Positions 10,503-21,481 of a stretch of DNA of 64,000 nt are shown piece after piece. The position numbers were made by a program, and so were the translations under genes. A model generated the notes under the pieces. The model ran no database searches. It had not been told where the DNA came from and was given only the letters and a program-made list of their open reading frames with translations. Source of the DNA: Sclerotinia nivalis (taxonomy: Eukaryota; Ascomycota; Leotiomycetes; Helotiales; Sclerotiniaceae); contig CM055954.1 in NCBI GenBank assembly GCA_029531795.1, forward strand, positions 62,001-126,000, in the 5' to 3' direction. Every line of letters starts with the position of its first letter. The first letter of the stretch is position 1.

Positions 10503-10660
10503 AGAGATCTTTTTCTGAGGCATAGCCAAGAAGGCCAAAAATATGGGCTTTATTAATTTAGCGTTAAAATAATAAAGCCCATATTAAGGAATATGCTGTA
10601 GATGGTTCTATATTTGGATCTGAGATCTTAAATTAGGGGTTCAATTCCTCCATATCTCTG
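10503..10660 (+). tRNA. tRNA-Tyr-like (GUA) with hairpin insertion
   Basis: The ends pair as an acceptor (agagat with atctct), and there is a T arm (ggggttcaattcctc) and a long variable arm (gatctgagatc), as in mitochondrial Tyr/Leu/Ser tRNAs. The only loop with U33 and a sensible anticodon is ctgtaga (GUA, Tyr). The element is far too long because of a perfect 15-bp hairpin (10541-10555 with 10570-10584) in the D-arm region, and the anticodon stem does not pair well. It is either a decayed tRNA-Tyr or one invaded by a hairpin. Confidence 0.4.
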
Positions 10661-10844
10661 TATATATGCTATATCTATTATATATAACATATATACTAAA
10701 AATAAAGTTGAATAAGTTTAATAGTTCCATATATTTTAATAGTTATAAATATATAGATGAACTAACAACCAATGCAAAGGCTAAACACGTTTTTAGCCCT
10801 GTAATATGCCATAAGAATTTTTCTTAAATTATAATTAAATGTAG

Positions 10845-11640
<796 letters not shown>

Positions 11641-12592
11641 TTACTCGCGAAAGTCTTGCCTTTTTAAGTGCTACAGGTCCCTCTTTAATGGCTTGATTTT
11701 CGTTCCACAGATTAACGCTAATAGGCGTTTCTTTAGGTACGTGCTATACGCATGGTTCAAGTTATTCGATATCTACTGAAAAAGGTGGTTCTTATTTAAT
11801 GTGTAAAGTAAATGAGCCCTCTTTAGAGGCTGCATCATACACTCCACACATATGTAAGTTTGGTATTAAAACTTATGATGATCCACTTAACACACGAGCC
11901 TTGATACGTGAGGACAATAAGGGTAAAGTTGGTATTTATTGTTGATTTAACAAAGTTAACGGTAAATTCTATATAGGTAGCGGTGATCCTTTATACGTAA
12001 GATTAAGTGACTACTACCAAGATTGGTATTATTCTACTCGTGCTAATTTATACATAATTAGAGCTTTAAGTAAATATAGTATGTTTAATTTTTCTCTGGT
12101 TATTTTAGAGTACACCACAAGCGATAAGCTGATCGCTTGTGAACAAAAATGAATTGATTTACTTAAACCTGAGTATAATCTTAGTCCTGTGGCTGGTAGC
12201 TCTAAAGGTTATATACATACAGACGAATCTTTAGAAAAAATACGTAAAGCAACCTTAGGTAGAACTCATACTAGTGAGGTAAGACAACTTATGAGAGAGT
12301 CTCGTATAGGTGTTAATAATCCTTTTTATGGTAAAAAGCACTCTGAAGAAGCAATAGCTTCTTTAAGACTTGCTGCTACGAATAGAACCAAACCGGCTGT
12401 TCCAGGTATCGAAGTAGAGATTACAGATCTTGAAACTAATATTACTACGACGTATGCATCTATAAGAAAAGCAGCTGATGCCATTAACTCGGATATAAAA
12501 TCTTTAAGTCGTCGAGAGAAATTGCAGATAGAAAAAGGTATTAACACAGCTTATAGAAATAAATACATGATAGTGTTTAAAAGACCTTAATA

Positions 12593-12634
12593 TTCGCTTT
12601 GATGATGGCTTTTTTATTACTATACGTTGCTTAA
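12593..12634 (+). pseudogene. second atp9 C-terminal tail
   Basis: Encodes FALMMAFLLLYVA and TAA, starting inside the same FAL codons where exon 1 ends. It lies directly after the stop of GIY-YIG gene E1, whose last codons are followed by tattcgctt. It differs from tails 1 and 3 at silent sites, so it is not a recent identical duplicate. Confidence 0.85.
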
Positions 12635-12694
12635 TGGGCCAGAATTTTGGTTTTCTTACCTTGAATGTAGCAAAGCTAGCGCCTCATTCATCAG

Positions 12695-13779
12695 ATGTAC
12701 ATAATTTTCCCTTTGCCCTGGGGAGGACAAGTCTTTTTCTTGCCTACAATACAGATGGCTTCGCTAGAAAAAAGAATGCCACCGCTTCGCCACAAAAGGG
12801 AGCTTTTATTTGGGTTAGCTTTTGGTTTATGTAAAAAAAGATCGTTCAGTTCGACTATAACAGGTAATTCTGATAAGAGTCTTAATAATATTGTTTCAGG
12901 CAAATCTAAGTCAGATGGTGCTGAGGTCTCTTTTACATCTAATAGTAAATTAGGCACTAAAGTTTATGTAAATCCTATAGAATCTCGTGAACTAGTTCGT
13001 AAAGATAATAACGGGAAAGTAGGAGTCTATTGTTGGTTTAATAATGTAAACGGAAAATTTTATGTTGGTAGTGGGGACCCTTTATACATGAGATTAAGTT
13101 ATTACTACCAAGACTGATACTATGTTGCTCGTGCTAGTACATATATCGTTAGAGCTCTTACTAAACATGGGATGGTTAATTTCTCTTTGGTTATACTTGA
13201 ATACACTACTTCTGATAGTCTTATTAAATGTGAACAAAAGTGGATGGATTTACTAAAACCTGAATATAACCTTAGTCCTAAAGCTGGAAACTCTAAGGGT
13301 TATATACATACACCTGAAAGTATAGAAATAATGCGCAGTCTTGCATTAGGTAGAAAACACAGCGATCAAGTTAAAAACCTTTTGAGTGAATCTCGTAAGG
13401 GAATTAATAACAGTTTTTACGGTAAAAAACACACTACTGAAGCTTTAAATCTTATTAGAAATACTGCGTTGAATAGAACTAAACTTTCAAAGCCCGGTAT
13501 TGAAGTAGTAGTCACAGATCTTGAAACTAAACTTACTAGTACTTATGAATCTATTCGTAAGGCAGCTAATGCTATTAATTCCGACATAAAATCTTTATCT
13601 CTGTCCCCCCCTATTTTTTTCCCTTTTTTTTAGTTATAAATATATAATTATTACGTAAATAGTATTGTATAATAATAAAAAAAAAGAAGAAAAGAGGGGA
13701 AAAGGAAAAGTCTCAACTAGAAAAAGGTATTAACACACCTTATAGAGGTAGATATATTATAGTATTTAATAGACCTTAA
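12695..13779 (+). pseudogene. GIY-YIG endonuclease E2 inside atp9 locus, interrupted
   Basis: Paralogue of E1: GKVGVYCWFNNVNGKFYVGS, the EQKWMDLLKPEYNLSP block, GYIHTPESIEIMRSLALGRK, SFYGKKHTTEALNLIRNTAL and STYESIRKAANAINSDIKSL. The frame is open from ATG 12695 with one TGA=Trp. An A-family element (13605-13700) then interrupts it, and the end (LEKGINTPYRGRYIIVFNRP) follows, with TAA at 13777-13779. The 5' region holds GC-rich scraps such as accgcttcgcc near 12780. The right border is the same as in E1: stop codon, then an atp9 tail. The inserted element brings a stop, so this copy is probably inactive. Confidence 0.8.
13605..13700 (+). repeat. family A inverted-repeat element, copy A3
   Basis: Left arm ccccctatttttttccc and core agttataaatatataatt as in other copies. 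The right arm has degenerated (aaaaagaagaaaagagggg). Inserted in the E2 HEG. Confidence 0.8.
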
Positions 13780-13781
13780 TA

Positions 13782-13823
13782 TTTGCCCTTATGATGGCAT
13801 TTTTATTATTATATGTAGCTTAA
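13782..13823 (+). pseudogene. third atp9 C-terminal tail
   Basis: Encodes FALMMAFLLLYVA and TAA, immediately after the E2 stop codon. It is probably the oldest (native) end of atp9, displaced by two successive insertions; this order is an inference. Confidence 0.85.
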
Positions 13824-13943
13824 AAAAAATATTAAATAATTTTTATTTTTAATTACTTGATGCCCATTTTTTTTTTTTCTTATAGCCTGATTAAGTATTA
13901 AATACTGTTTTAATAAACATTGCACTTGTGCAGTGTTTATTAA

Positions 13944-14014
13944 CTCTTATTAGCTCAATGGTAGAGCAGGATATTTCTAATATCTAGATCTAAGTTCGAG
14001 TCTTGGATAAGAAT
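13944..14014 (+). tRNA. trnR: tRNA-Arg (UCU)
   Basis: Cloverleaf with acceptor ctcttat/ataagaa (one C-A mismatch at the tip), D arm tagctcaatggtagagca, anticodon loop tttctaa (UCU) on stem ggata/tatct, and T arm ctaagttcgagtcttgg. It decodes AGA/AGG. It lies between atp9 and nad1. Confidence 0.88.
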
Positions 14015-14132
14015 AATATATCCATAGCAATATGGGTATATTTTTTCACGCTTGACAATCTATATATATAAATACTCTTAAATAATAGGTAGCTTTTAGA
14101 TAGTGTTGTTTAGATATCTTTAGTTTAAATCG

Positions 14133-14345
14133 CCCCTTTATTTTTTCCTTTTTTTTTTAATAAATAGTTTAATTACTACGTCCGGAGGACGTAGAAATTA
14201 AACAAGACGGAGCCGGCTAGTTTAATTACTACGTCCCTAATCCTCCGGATTAGGGGGGGGGGACGTAGAAATTGAACAAGGCGGAGCCTAGTTTAATTAC
14301 TACGTAGTAATTTACTTATAATTATAAAAAAAAAGGAAAAAATCT
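14133..14345 (+). repeat. family B element, long form B3
   Basis: Full nested form. Outer arms ttttttccttttttttt and aaaaaaaaggaaaaaa enclose two internal modules of gtttaattactacgtcc against ggacgtagaaatt, one with ccggagg and one with taatcctccggatta, and linkers acaagacggagccgg and aaggcggagcc. Confidence 0.85.
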
Positions 14346-14492
14346 AGAAGGGGGCCCCTTTCTCTTCGAGAATAGGGGAATGTATTTAAATATATTCTCA
14401 CTTAAGCTATTTTAATAAATGTTATTAAAAATAAAAATTATATTATAAAAATAATATTTTATTTTTAATGAATTTACATATTATATAAATAA

Positions 14493-17400
14493 ATGTTATA
14501 TTTACCTACTTTAATTTCAGTAATTGAAGTTCTATTAGTCACTGTACCTGTTTTATTAACTGTAGCTTATGTTACAGTAGCCGAAAGGAAAACCATGGCT
14601 AGTATGCAAAGAAGATTAGGTCCTAATGCTGTTGGGTACTTGGGCCTTCTTCAAGCATTTAAAGATAGCAATTGAAAGTTAAAAACAAATCATAGTCATA
14701 CTAATCAAATTGCTCTTGGCTTTTACAATAATAAATTGTTTAAAAGTAAAAATTTAAATCTACAACAATTTGTACGTTTTAATTCTACAGACACTTCTCA
14801 TACAAAAAGCCTTTATAAATATAGATTGGCTCCAGTAAAACCCATTACTGATAAAACAATACTATCTGTTTCAAATATTTTAGATTTAGGTCAAAGAGCG
14901 TCGTTTTTTAATGAATTGAAATATATAGGTAAAGGTGGTATATATTTATTCTAATACAAAAATGACCCTCTGGTTTATTACGTAGGTAGAACTAATAATT
15001 TTTAATATAGATTCAAATCCCATCTTAACCGTTATCGGACAAGTTTCATGTTTTTGCAAATATAGTAGGTTGAGATAATTTCACTATCAAAATCGTTGAA
15101 ATATGTGAAGCAAAAGATGTAGGTATTAGAGAAAACTACTACCTTCAAAAGTATTTACCTTTATTAAACTCGACCTTTAGCTCTAATTTTTCCGAGGCAG
15201 CTGTATTTGAAACTTTAACAACAAAATTAAAGTCTTTAAAATTAAGTAATACTAACACTTCTGATAATAGTTCTTATTCAGGTATTTCTCTTTGAGTTTA
15301 TAGGTTAGATAATACACAAATTGACCCCACATTTGTTAAATTTTCTAGTTTAAATAAAGCCCTTCCCCTCTGGGGATAGAAAAGACAGGAATTGCTCGTC
15401 AAACTTTAAGTTTATATTTAGACACTAATGTACCCACTAGTGGATTATTATTTTTTCTAAGCCTATAGAGGATCTGGACACCTCGTTAAAAGTAAACAAA
15501 ATAGCCCTAGCTTCCAGCTAGGCTTGCCTAGCTGAAGCTAGGCAGAGCCTAGGGGAATTAAATATTGATTCAACTAAACCTAAAAAGTCTGGGTCTATAC
15601 TGTTATCAAGAATATGATAGTATTAGTTAATAATGAACCTTTAATTCTAGAGGGTTAGTAGCTGATTTCTTGGGTACTTCTCATGCAGTAGTAAGATACT
15701 TCGTGAATTCTTGGACGGGTAAAGGATTTAATGGGTACTACTTGTTCAGTAATCCTTTAACAAGTAAGAATTTAGAAAGTTTACTAGAGTTACATTTATC
15801 TCCTGTAGAAGTAGCTCCTAGAGAAGGTTACAGAAAAGTTGAATTATGAGTTTATTGTGCTAAACCTATCCCTATTTTTTTCCCTTTTTTTTAGTTATAA
15901 ATATATAATTATTACGTAAATAGTATTGTATAATAATAAAAAAAAGGGAAAAAATAGGGGAAAGGAGTTAATCAACAATTCACCGTTTACTACTCTTAAG
16001 GATATTTTGAGTTATTTTAATATGCGCCTATATAGAGATATTGCTGCTACGCGACATTTAGACACGTCGCTTGCTACTAAAAAAGGCGATAAGTTAGTTT
16101 ATTTCTTCTCTAAGGAAATAAGCGAAGAAATGCGTAATCAGCTTAAAAACAACCTTAACAAAGGTAGCCGTGCTACCTCTGAGATATGAGTTTATATAAA
16201 ATTGTCTGGTCAATATTGTTTATTCGATGAAAACCAACCATTTAAGTCTAGGTTACAAATATCTAAAGCATTAAAAATTAGTTATAAAACTATAAATAAA
16301 AAGCTTGATAGCCGTATTAGTTATAATGAACTATATTTCTTTAGTTAAAAGTTATAAAAAGAATCTATTTGTTTAAAGGTTATAATAAGAAGTGTCCCTC
16401 CTTTTTCTTTTTAACTAAAAATAATATGTATATATAAATAAAAATATATTAAAATAAAAAAAGAAAAAAAAACGGCAATAGCTAGATTAGTGTAAAATTT
16501 TTTATTTTTTCAATGCTCCGCAAGTGCCATATTATATTAATTTACGTCTAGATACTTATTTTCTTGTGTCTAATGTGGACATATTTTTTTGTAATATGAA
16601 AAATAAAACTGTATGCTGGAAACCCCTATAAAAGTGTCGCGAGTTTATTATGGGCCACTATAGGATAATCAGCAGGAAACCGTAACTTTTGTTTCCAAGC
16701 CAAAGTGCCTGGAAACTTAGTTGTATGTTCTTAAATTTTACTAAGTTCATAGTTAAGGGCTCCTCAACGACTACACGTTTTACATCCATCTTGTCTAATT
16801 AGTAAGGAAATAGAGCGATGATGATATAGTCTACTCCATATGGTAACATGTGGCTAAAGAATATTATAGTATAACTGTAGTATCCTTCAAAAAGGTTGCG
16901 GATGCCTTAAAACTTCTTTTAAAAGAATATGTTTCACCTACACAAGCTAATTTGGCTTTATTTTTTCTTGGTCCTATAATAACTCTTATATTTTCATTAC
17001 TAGGTTATCTGATTGTACCTTAGGATTATAGGGTAATATAGTCAAATTCCGGGGAGGTCCTAAAGCTTATTTTACCAAGCTTTAATCGAAAGGTTAAAAG
17101 TGGATGAATTAATTACTCATGTATGGTAACAAGAAATAAGATACTCTTTAGAGTAATGGATGATCGCGGATCTAAACTAGTTGTAAAATCTTATCCTGCA
17201 ACTGTAAAAGAGCAACGAGTAAACGGCTATAGGTATATACATAATTTTTGTAATATATTTAAGATGTATTCTAATGAGCTTAGAAATGAGCTAAGGTAAA
17301 AAAATTTGTATACTAAAAATTTCGACGATTCACCGTTAAATGGTTCTAATTCTTTGAATGTTAATACTCGTCGTTATTATGTTACATTATGTGATAATAA

Positions 17401-19099
17401 ACATAAGATTGACGATTTACATGTTGGTCCTTGATTTATCACAGGGTTTAGCGATGCCGAAGGTTGTTTTTCTGCCTTCATGCAAGACCAGTACTGGTCT
17501 TGCATGAAGGACGGCGGAGCGGGTGTATTAAAAAGTTCCTCTTATAAATTAGGTTGAGAAGTTCAACTAAATTTTCAAATCAAACTACACGTTAAAGATT
17601 TTGCACTTTTATAGGGGGACCCAGCAATTCAACATAGTTTAGGTGGAATAGGAACTATAAATAGCAACCAATCTTCTTGTACCTTTAGAGTAAGAAAACT
17701 TAAGGAGCTAATAGAATTAGTTAAATTTTTTGATAAATATCCTTTAATTTCTCTGCCTTCATGCAAGACCAGAATTGGTCTTGCATGAAAGCAGAGAAAC
17801 CTGTGTAATCCCTCATTCAGATTGAATAGTAGGATTTACAAGTGGTGAAGGTAATTTCTCTGTTTCCTTAGACAAAGGTATCTTTAAATCTCTATTGTTT
17901 AAAATAACTCAGCATGAAAGAGATGAAGTGTTATTAACTGCAATCAAAGAATATTTTAATTGTGGATATTGTTATTTAAGAAAACAAGAAAATACAATAG
18001 ATTTTAAAGTTACAAAACTTTCTGATCTTAACAAAATAATTATACCTTTCTTTATTAATAGTCCTATATTAGGTGTTAAATCTTTAGATTTCAAAGATTG
18101 ATGTTTAGTTTCGGAAATGGTAAAGAAAGAAGAACATAAGTTAAAAGAAGGTGCTATTAAAATAAGAGAGATTCAAAGGGGAATGAATAGGGGAGAAGTT
18201 AGTAAATTTATACTATGAAAAGTTTTTTTTTGTATGGTCCAGGTTTAGCTTTAAGTGATATTAATCTGGGTATACTTTACATGTTAGCCGTTTCTTCTTT
18301 ATCTACCTACGGAATACTGTTGGCAGGATGAAGTGCTAATAGTAAATATGCTTTCCTGGGTTCACTTAGAAGTACAGCACAGTTAATAAGTTATGAATTA
18401 ATTTTAAGTTCTGCTATATTACTTGTAATAATGTTAACAGGTAGTTTAAATCTTACGGTTAATATAGAAGCTCAAAGAGCTATATGATTCGTAGTACCCT
18501 TATTACCTATATTTATCATATTTTTTATTGGATCTATAGCAGAAACTAACAGACCACCTTTCGATCTGGCAGAAGCAGAGTCGGAGTTAGTTAGTGGGTT
18601 TATGACAGAACATGCTGCAGTTATCTTCGTATTTTTTTTCTTAGCTGAATACGCTAGTATAGTACTTATTTGTACTGTTGCAAGTATGTTATTTTTAGGT
18701 GGTTACTTATTCAACATTACGCCTCTAGTTTATATAATACAATTTTTTGATTTTGACTTTTGACTATATTTAACGAATAATGGTAATGATACTTATGTAA
18801 TACTCGATTCTGTAGTTGAAGGGCTTCTTTATGGTCTTTCTTTAGGGTTTAAATCTTGTGCTCTTATATTTACTTTTATTTGAGTACGAGCATCATTTCC
18901 GCGTATTCGGTTTGACCAGTTAATGTCTTTCTGTTGAACTGTTTTACTTCCGATAGTTATTGCATTCGTGATATTAGTTCCTTGTATTCTGTATAGTTTC
19001 GAGATTATTCCTAGCAATATTTCTTTATTGGCATTACCTCTATTAATACCAAGAGAACTTCCAGAATTACAAACTAAAGCTACGGAGCCTCTAAGGTAG
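14493..19099 (+). CDS. nad1: NADH dehydrogenase subunit 1, 3 exons
   Basis: Membrane subunit of complex I lining the quinone channel. Exons: 14493-14660, 16898-17020, 18233-19099. Key blocks: [115 protein letters not shown]. The exon 2/3 junction obeys the U/G rule; the exon 1/2 junction was set by protein continuity only (AF-ADALKLL). After the usual C-terminus the frame carries an extra [20 protein letters not shown] tail to TAG 19097-19099 and overlaps a LAGLIDADG ORF in another frame. This is the only complete nad1 here, but three partial copies follow. Confidence 0.9.
14667..16348 (+). pseudogene. decayed GIY-YIG endonuclease in nad1 intron 1
   Basis: Follows exon 1 in frame; the N-terminal linker is intact to the GIY motif (GKGGIYLF), which is followed at once by [12 protein letters not shown] is followed by another TAA, then RFKSHLNR. 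Further downstream come [18 protein letters not shown] and [14 protein letters not shown], then several stops, a GC-rich tagctgaagctagg palindromic patch (about 15510-15555), and element A4 at 15870-15960. Recognisable coding resumes as [10 protein letters not shown] and [20 protein letters not shown] and ends TAA 16346-16348. Multiple stops and insertions show a dead gene. Confidence 0.75.
15870..15960 (+). repeat. family A inverted-repeat element, copy A4
   Basis: Complete copy: ccctatttttttccc arm, agttataaatatataatt core, gggaaaaaatagggg arm. It lies in the nad1 intron 1 HEG relic. Confidence 0.85.
17475..17510. repeat. family C palindrome, copy C1
   Basis: 36-bp perfect palindrome: ccttcatgcaagaccagt and its exact complement, directly after the LAGLIDADG motif of the nad1 intron 2 HEG. 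Confidence 0.95.
17756..17791. repeat. family C palindrome, copy C2
   Basis: ttcatgcaagaccag and its complement around aatt-type centre (agaatt). The repeat extends outward as ctctgc...gcagag. It sits at the deletion point between the two LAGLIDADG domains. Confidence 0.92.
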
Positions 19100-20013
19100 A
19101 GACATATATACCTCTTAACCCTCATTGAGTTACCGGTTTTACTGATGCTGAAGGATGCTTTATGATTAAAGTTAGTAAATCAAGTGTAAATAAATATGGG
19201 TGGAAAATTCAAGCGAGGTTTCAAGTAAAATTGAATAGTAGAGACATAAGTATTTTAAAGCGTATACATGAATTTTTCGGAGTCGGGACTCTAGCTGTAT
19301 ACAAAAATGACGCTGTTTTTACTGTTACATCCGTTAAAGATTTAATTAATGTTGTACTACCACATTTTGAGTCTTACCCCCTATTAACTCAAAAGTTTGC
19401 GGATTATTTATTATTTAAACAAGTTGTTTTAATGTTGGAAGCTAAAGAACACTCTAGTTTAGAGGGTATATTTAAAATTACAGGTATCAAATCTGCCATA
19501 AACTTAGGACTTTCCGAATCCTTGCTTAATTCTTTCCCAGATGTTGAACTAATAGCTAGACCCAAGGTTACCTTAGGGGAAATTGTAGATCCTAATTGAT
19601 TAGTTGGTTTCGTAGATGGTGATGGTTGTTTCCATATAGTTACTCAGAAAACAGAGTCTAGCTCTAAAGTTTGACTAGCTTTTCAAATAACTCAGCATTC
19701 TCGAGATACTTTACTAATGGAAAGCATAGTAAAGTATTTAGATTGTGGTAAGGTTTACAACAGAAATTCTACACCTGCTGTCGATTTTAGGGTATATAAT
19801 TTGGATACAATTTCTTCTAAGATTATACCTTTTTTTTTAGAACATCAGTTACAAAGTCTTAAATCACTAGACTTTAACCTTTTCCAAGAAGCCTGTGTCT
19901 TACTTCTTAACGGTGAGCATCGTACACCGTCAGGATTGGAAAAGGTAAATAACCTTAAGAGTAAAATGAATAAGAGTTATAATAGTGATAGCACAATAGA
20001 TTTAGAAGACTAA
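19078..20013 (+). CDS. LAGLIDADG endonuclease joined to nad1 3' end
   Basis: Two-domain LAGLIDADG protein with no intron core around it. Motifs are [16 protein letters not shown] and WLVGFVDGDGCFHIVT. The linker includes HFESYPLLTQKFADYLLFKQ and [20 protein letters not shown]. It ends KSYNSDSTIDLED before TAA 20011-20013. The frame opens at 19078 inside the extended nad1 tail, in a different register (first ATG 19162), so it could be made by reinitiation, frameshifting or cleavage from a nad1 fusion. It is followed by a partial second copy of nad1, the pattern expected of a HEG that carries a substitute C-terminus. Confidence 0.85.
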
Positions 20014-20329
20014 CGCACATTCCTTTTGATTTAGCCGAGGCTATTTACAAACAAAACTCGATTTGGCCTCGTAAAATATCGCTATGTGCTGGAAAACCCT
20101 TTTATTGTTTAGGATAATCAGCAGGAAACTAATAGATGTATAAGTAAAAAAAAAATTTTTCATCTTAAAGGATCTTCAGAGACTATACGCGGTGATTAGA
20201 CCGATTTTATCTGTTTAAGAATATATAGTCCAAGCTTACATGTAAATGTAAGAGAATAAACAACACCCGGTTGCTTCGCTAGGAATTCGTTAGTAGTAAG
20301 AGATGCAAATTTATAAGTATTATCACCAA

Positions 20330-21154
20330 AAGAAGTTACTCTACTTCGTCTAATTCATCTATACCCACGGAGGTATGCAAGCCAATTATAGTATTTAATA
20401 ATTTAGACGACAACCTTGTAGTTTTATCTTATCGTGAAGTATTAAAAAATAAAGGTGGTGTTTATTGCTTTATAAATACAGTTAATGGTAAGCTATATAT
20501 AGGTAGTGCTAAAGATTTATATCTAAGACTTAGCGAACATCTTTCTAATAGAAAATCTAATGTGGCATTACAGAGTGCTATACTAAAATATGGTTTAGAC
20601 AAATTTAACTTTGGTGTATTAAAGTATTTTACATATGACAGTAAAGAAGCTAGTCATAAAGCTTTGACTGACTATCCTTCATGCAAGACCAGTACTGGTC
20701 TTGCATGAAGGCAGAGACAAGTTATATTGAAAAGTATTCTTTTGACCGTTTGTACAATTTTAAGCAAACAGCTACTAGTTCAACTGGGTATAAACATACA
20801 GACGAAGCCAAGTTAAAAATGTTAAGATGATATGAAGACAAGTCTAATCATCCTATGTTTGGTAAAACACATAGTGCCGAAGCACGTATGCTTATCAGTA
20901 AACCTGGAGAATTAAATCCTATGTTTGGTAAAGAACATAGTCTTTTAACTAAACAAAGGATTAGCGATAAAATGAGTAGACATCCAGAGGGGGTAGGTAT
21001 TTATGATTTAAATGATAATCTTATCATTAAATTCAAAAATAACGTAGAATTAGCTGCTGCGCACATTTAAACATATCCCGAGTAACTGTGGGTAAGTATT
21101 TAAATTCGGGTCTTATTTATAATAAAACATATCGTTTTAAAGTAAATAATAAAT
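20330..21154 (+). pseudogene. GIY-YIG endonuclease, invaded and frameshifted
   Basis: GIY-YIG domain: NKGGVYCFINTVNGKLYIGS, AKDLYLRLSEHLSNRK, ILKYGLDKFNFGVLKYF. It is broken by family C palindrome C3 (20676-20711), resumes TSYIEKYSFDRLYNFKQT with GYKHTDEAKLKMLRW, then NUMOD-like GKTHSAEARMLISKPGE repeats. An extra gc near 21060 puts TAA at 21068-21070; without it the frame would run on (ISRVTVGKYLNSGLIYNKTY). It looks inactive; the start is uncertain. Confidence 0.75.
20676..20711. repeat. family C palindrome, copy C3
   Basis: Perfect copy of the C1 palindrome, flanked on the right by cagag, inside a GIY-YIG HEG. Confidence 0.95.
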
Positions 21155-21228
21155 AGCTAGTGGTGAGTTTATACTACGTGGGAATCGGAACTTGTTAGTG
21201 GTTTTATGACGGAACACGCTATCCCCAG

Positions 21229-21310
21229 TTTATTTTTTCCTTTTTTTTTAATAAATGTTTAATTACTACGTAGTAATTTATTTATAATTATAAAAAAAGG
21301 AAAAAATTTA
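21229..21310 (+). repeat. family B element, short form B4
   Basis: Outer ttttttccttttttttt / aaaaaaaggaaaaaa arms and inner tactacgtagta palindrome, without GC modules. Inserted in the displaced nad1 fragment between EHA and VIF. Confidence 0.8.
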
Positions 21311-21481
21311 GGAAAGGTTATTTTCGTCTTTTTCTTTTTGGCTTTTTCTTTTTGCCTGATTTGTTATATTAGCTTCTTGTGCTCTTATGGTTTTTAAATC
21401 ATACCTAGTAATATCTCGTTATTCTAGTGGTACCTTTTTTTATGTGCTCGTTCAAATATTAATAAAAAAAAAAAGACATAT

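Larger units (their letters stand above)
14661..16897 (+). other. nad1 intron 1 (group I)
   Basis: Core at about 16610-16830: gctggaaacccc, ggataatcagcaggaaacc, ctcaacgactacacg and gatgatatagtcta. This is the 'ctggaaac...cagcaggaaac' type also seen near 20085, 28375, 55655 and 62480. It is preceded by a decayed GIY-YIG gene. Confidence 0.75.
17021..18232 (+). other. nad1 intron 2 (group I)
   Basis: 5' core at 17040-17285 (caaattccggggaggtccta, tcatgtatggtaacaag, tatcgcggatctaa-like and gagcaacgagtaaacgg), then a disrupted HEG. The exon ends at T17020 and the intron at G18232. Same core family as nad2, atp6 introns 1 and 3, cox2 introns 3 and 4, and nad5 introns 1 and 3. Confidence 0.85.
17330..18248 (+). 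pseudogene. LAGLIDADG endonuclease in nad1 intron 2, twice invaded
   Basis: First motif [13 protein letters not shown] is followed at once by a family C palindrome (17475-17510), then [19 protein letters not shown] tagggggaccca insertion follows at about 17613, then [15 protein letters not shown] second C palindrome (17756-17791) replaces the linker between domains: about 100 residues found in paralogues are missing. Domain 2 resumes with [18 protein letters not shown] and [19 protein letters not shown]. The frame overruns exon 3 by about 15 nt. Non-functional. Confidence 0.8.
20043..21181 (+). other. group I intron in the displaced nad1 fragment
   Basis: Core at 20085-20245 (gctggaaaacccttttattg, ataatcagcaggaaac, gagactatacgcgg, atatatagtcca) followed by a GIY-YIG gene. 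The main nad1 copy lacks an intron at this AEA/ESE position. Confidence 0.7.
20019..21343 (+). pseudogene. displaced nad1 fragment, split by intron and element
   Basis: Three short nad1-coding pieces in order: 20019-20042 (PFDLAEA), 21182-21220 ([13 protein letters not shown]) and 21317-21343 (VIFVFFFLA). The first two are separated by a group I intron at the AEA/ESE position, the last two by element B4. Downstream text decays, although a CALM-like scrap and an IPSNISLF-stop scrap remain near 21385-21455. The sequence differs silently from the main nad1 exon 3. It appears to be an old nad1 end pushed downstream by the HEG unit at 19078-20013. Confidence 0.75.

Noticed and set aside
12326..12547. 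Antisense open frames such as 12326-12547, 30441-30701, 37242-37436 and 58902-59159
   Set aside because: They are shadows of HEG, collagen-like, nad2 or nad5/intron sequence on the plus strand; no independent homology and no minus-strand gene anywhere else in the window.
12634..12834. Separate gene before GIY-YIG E2
   Set aside because: The frame is out of register with the HEG and made of GC-rich scraps; the E2 frame from ATG 12695 explains the region better.
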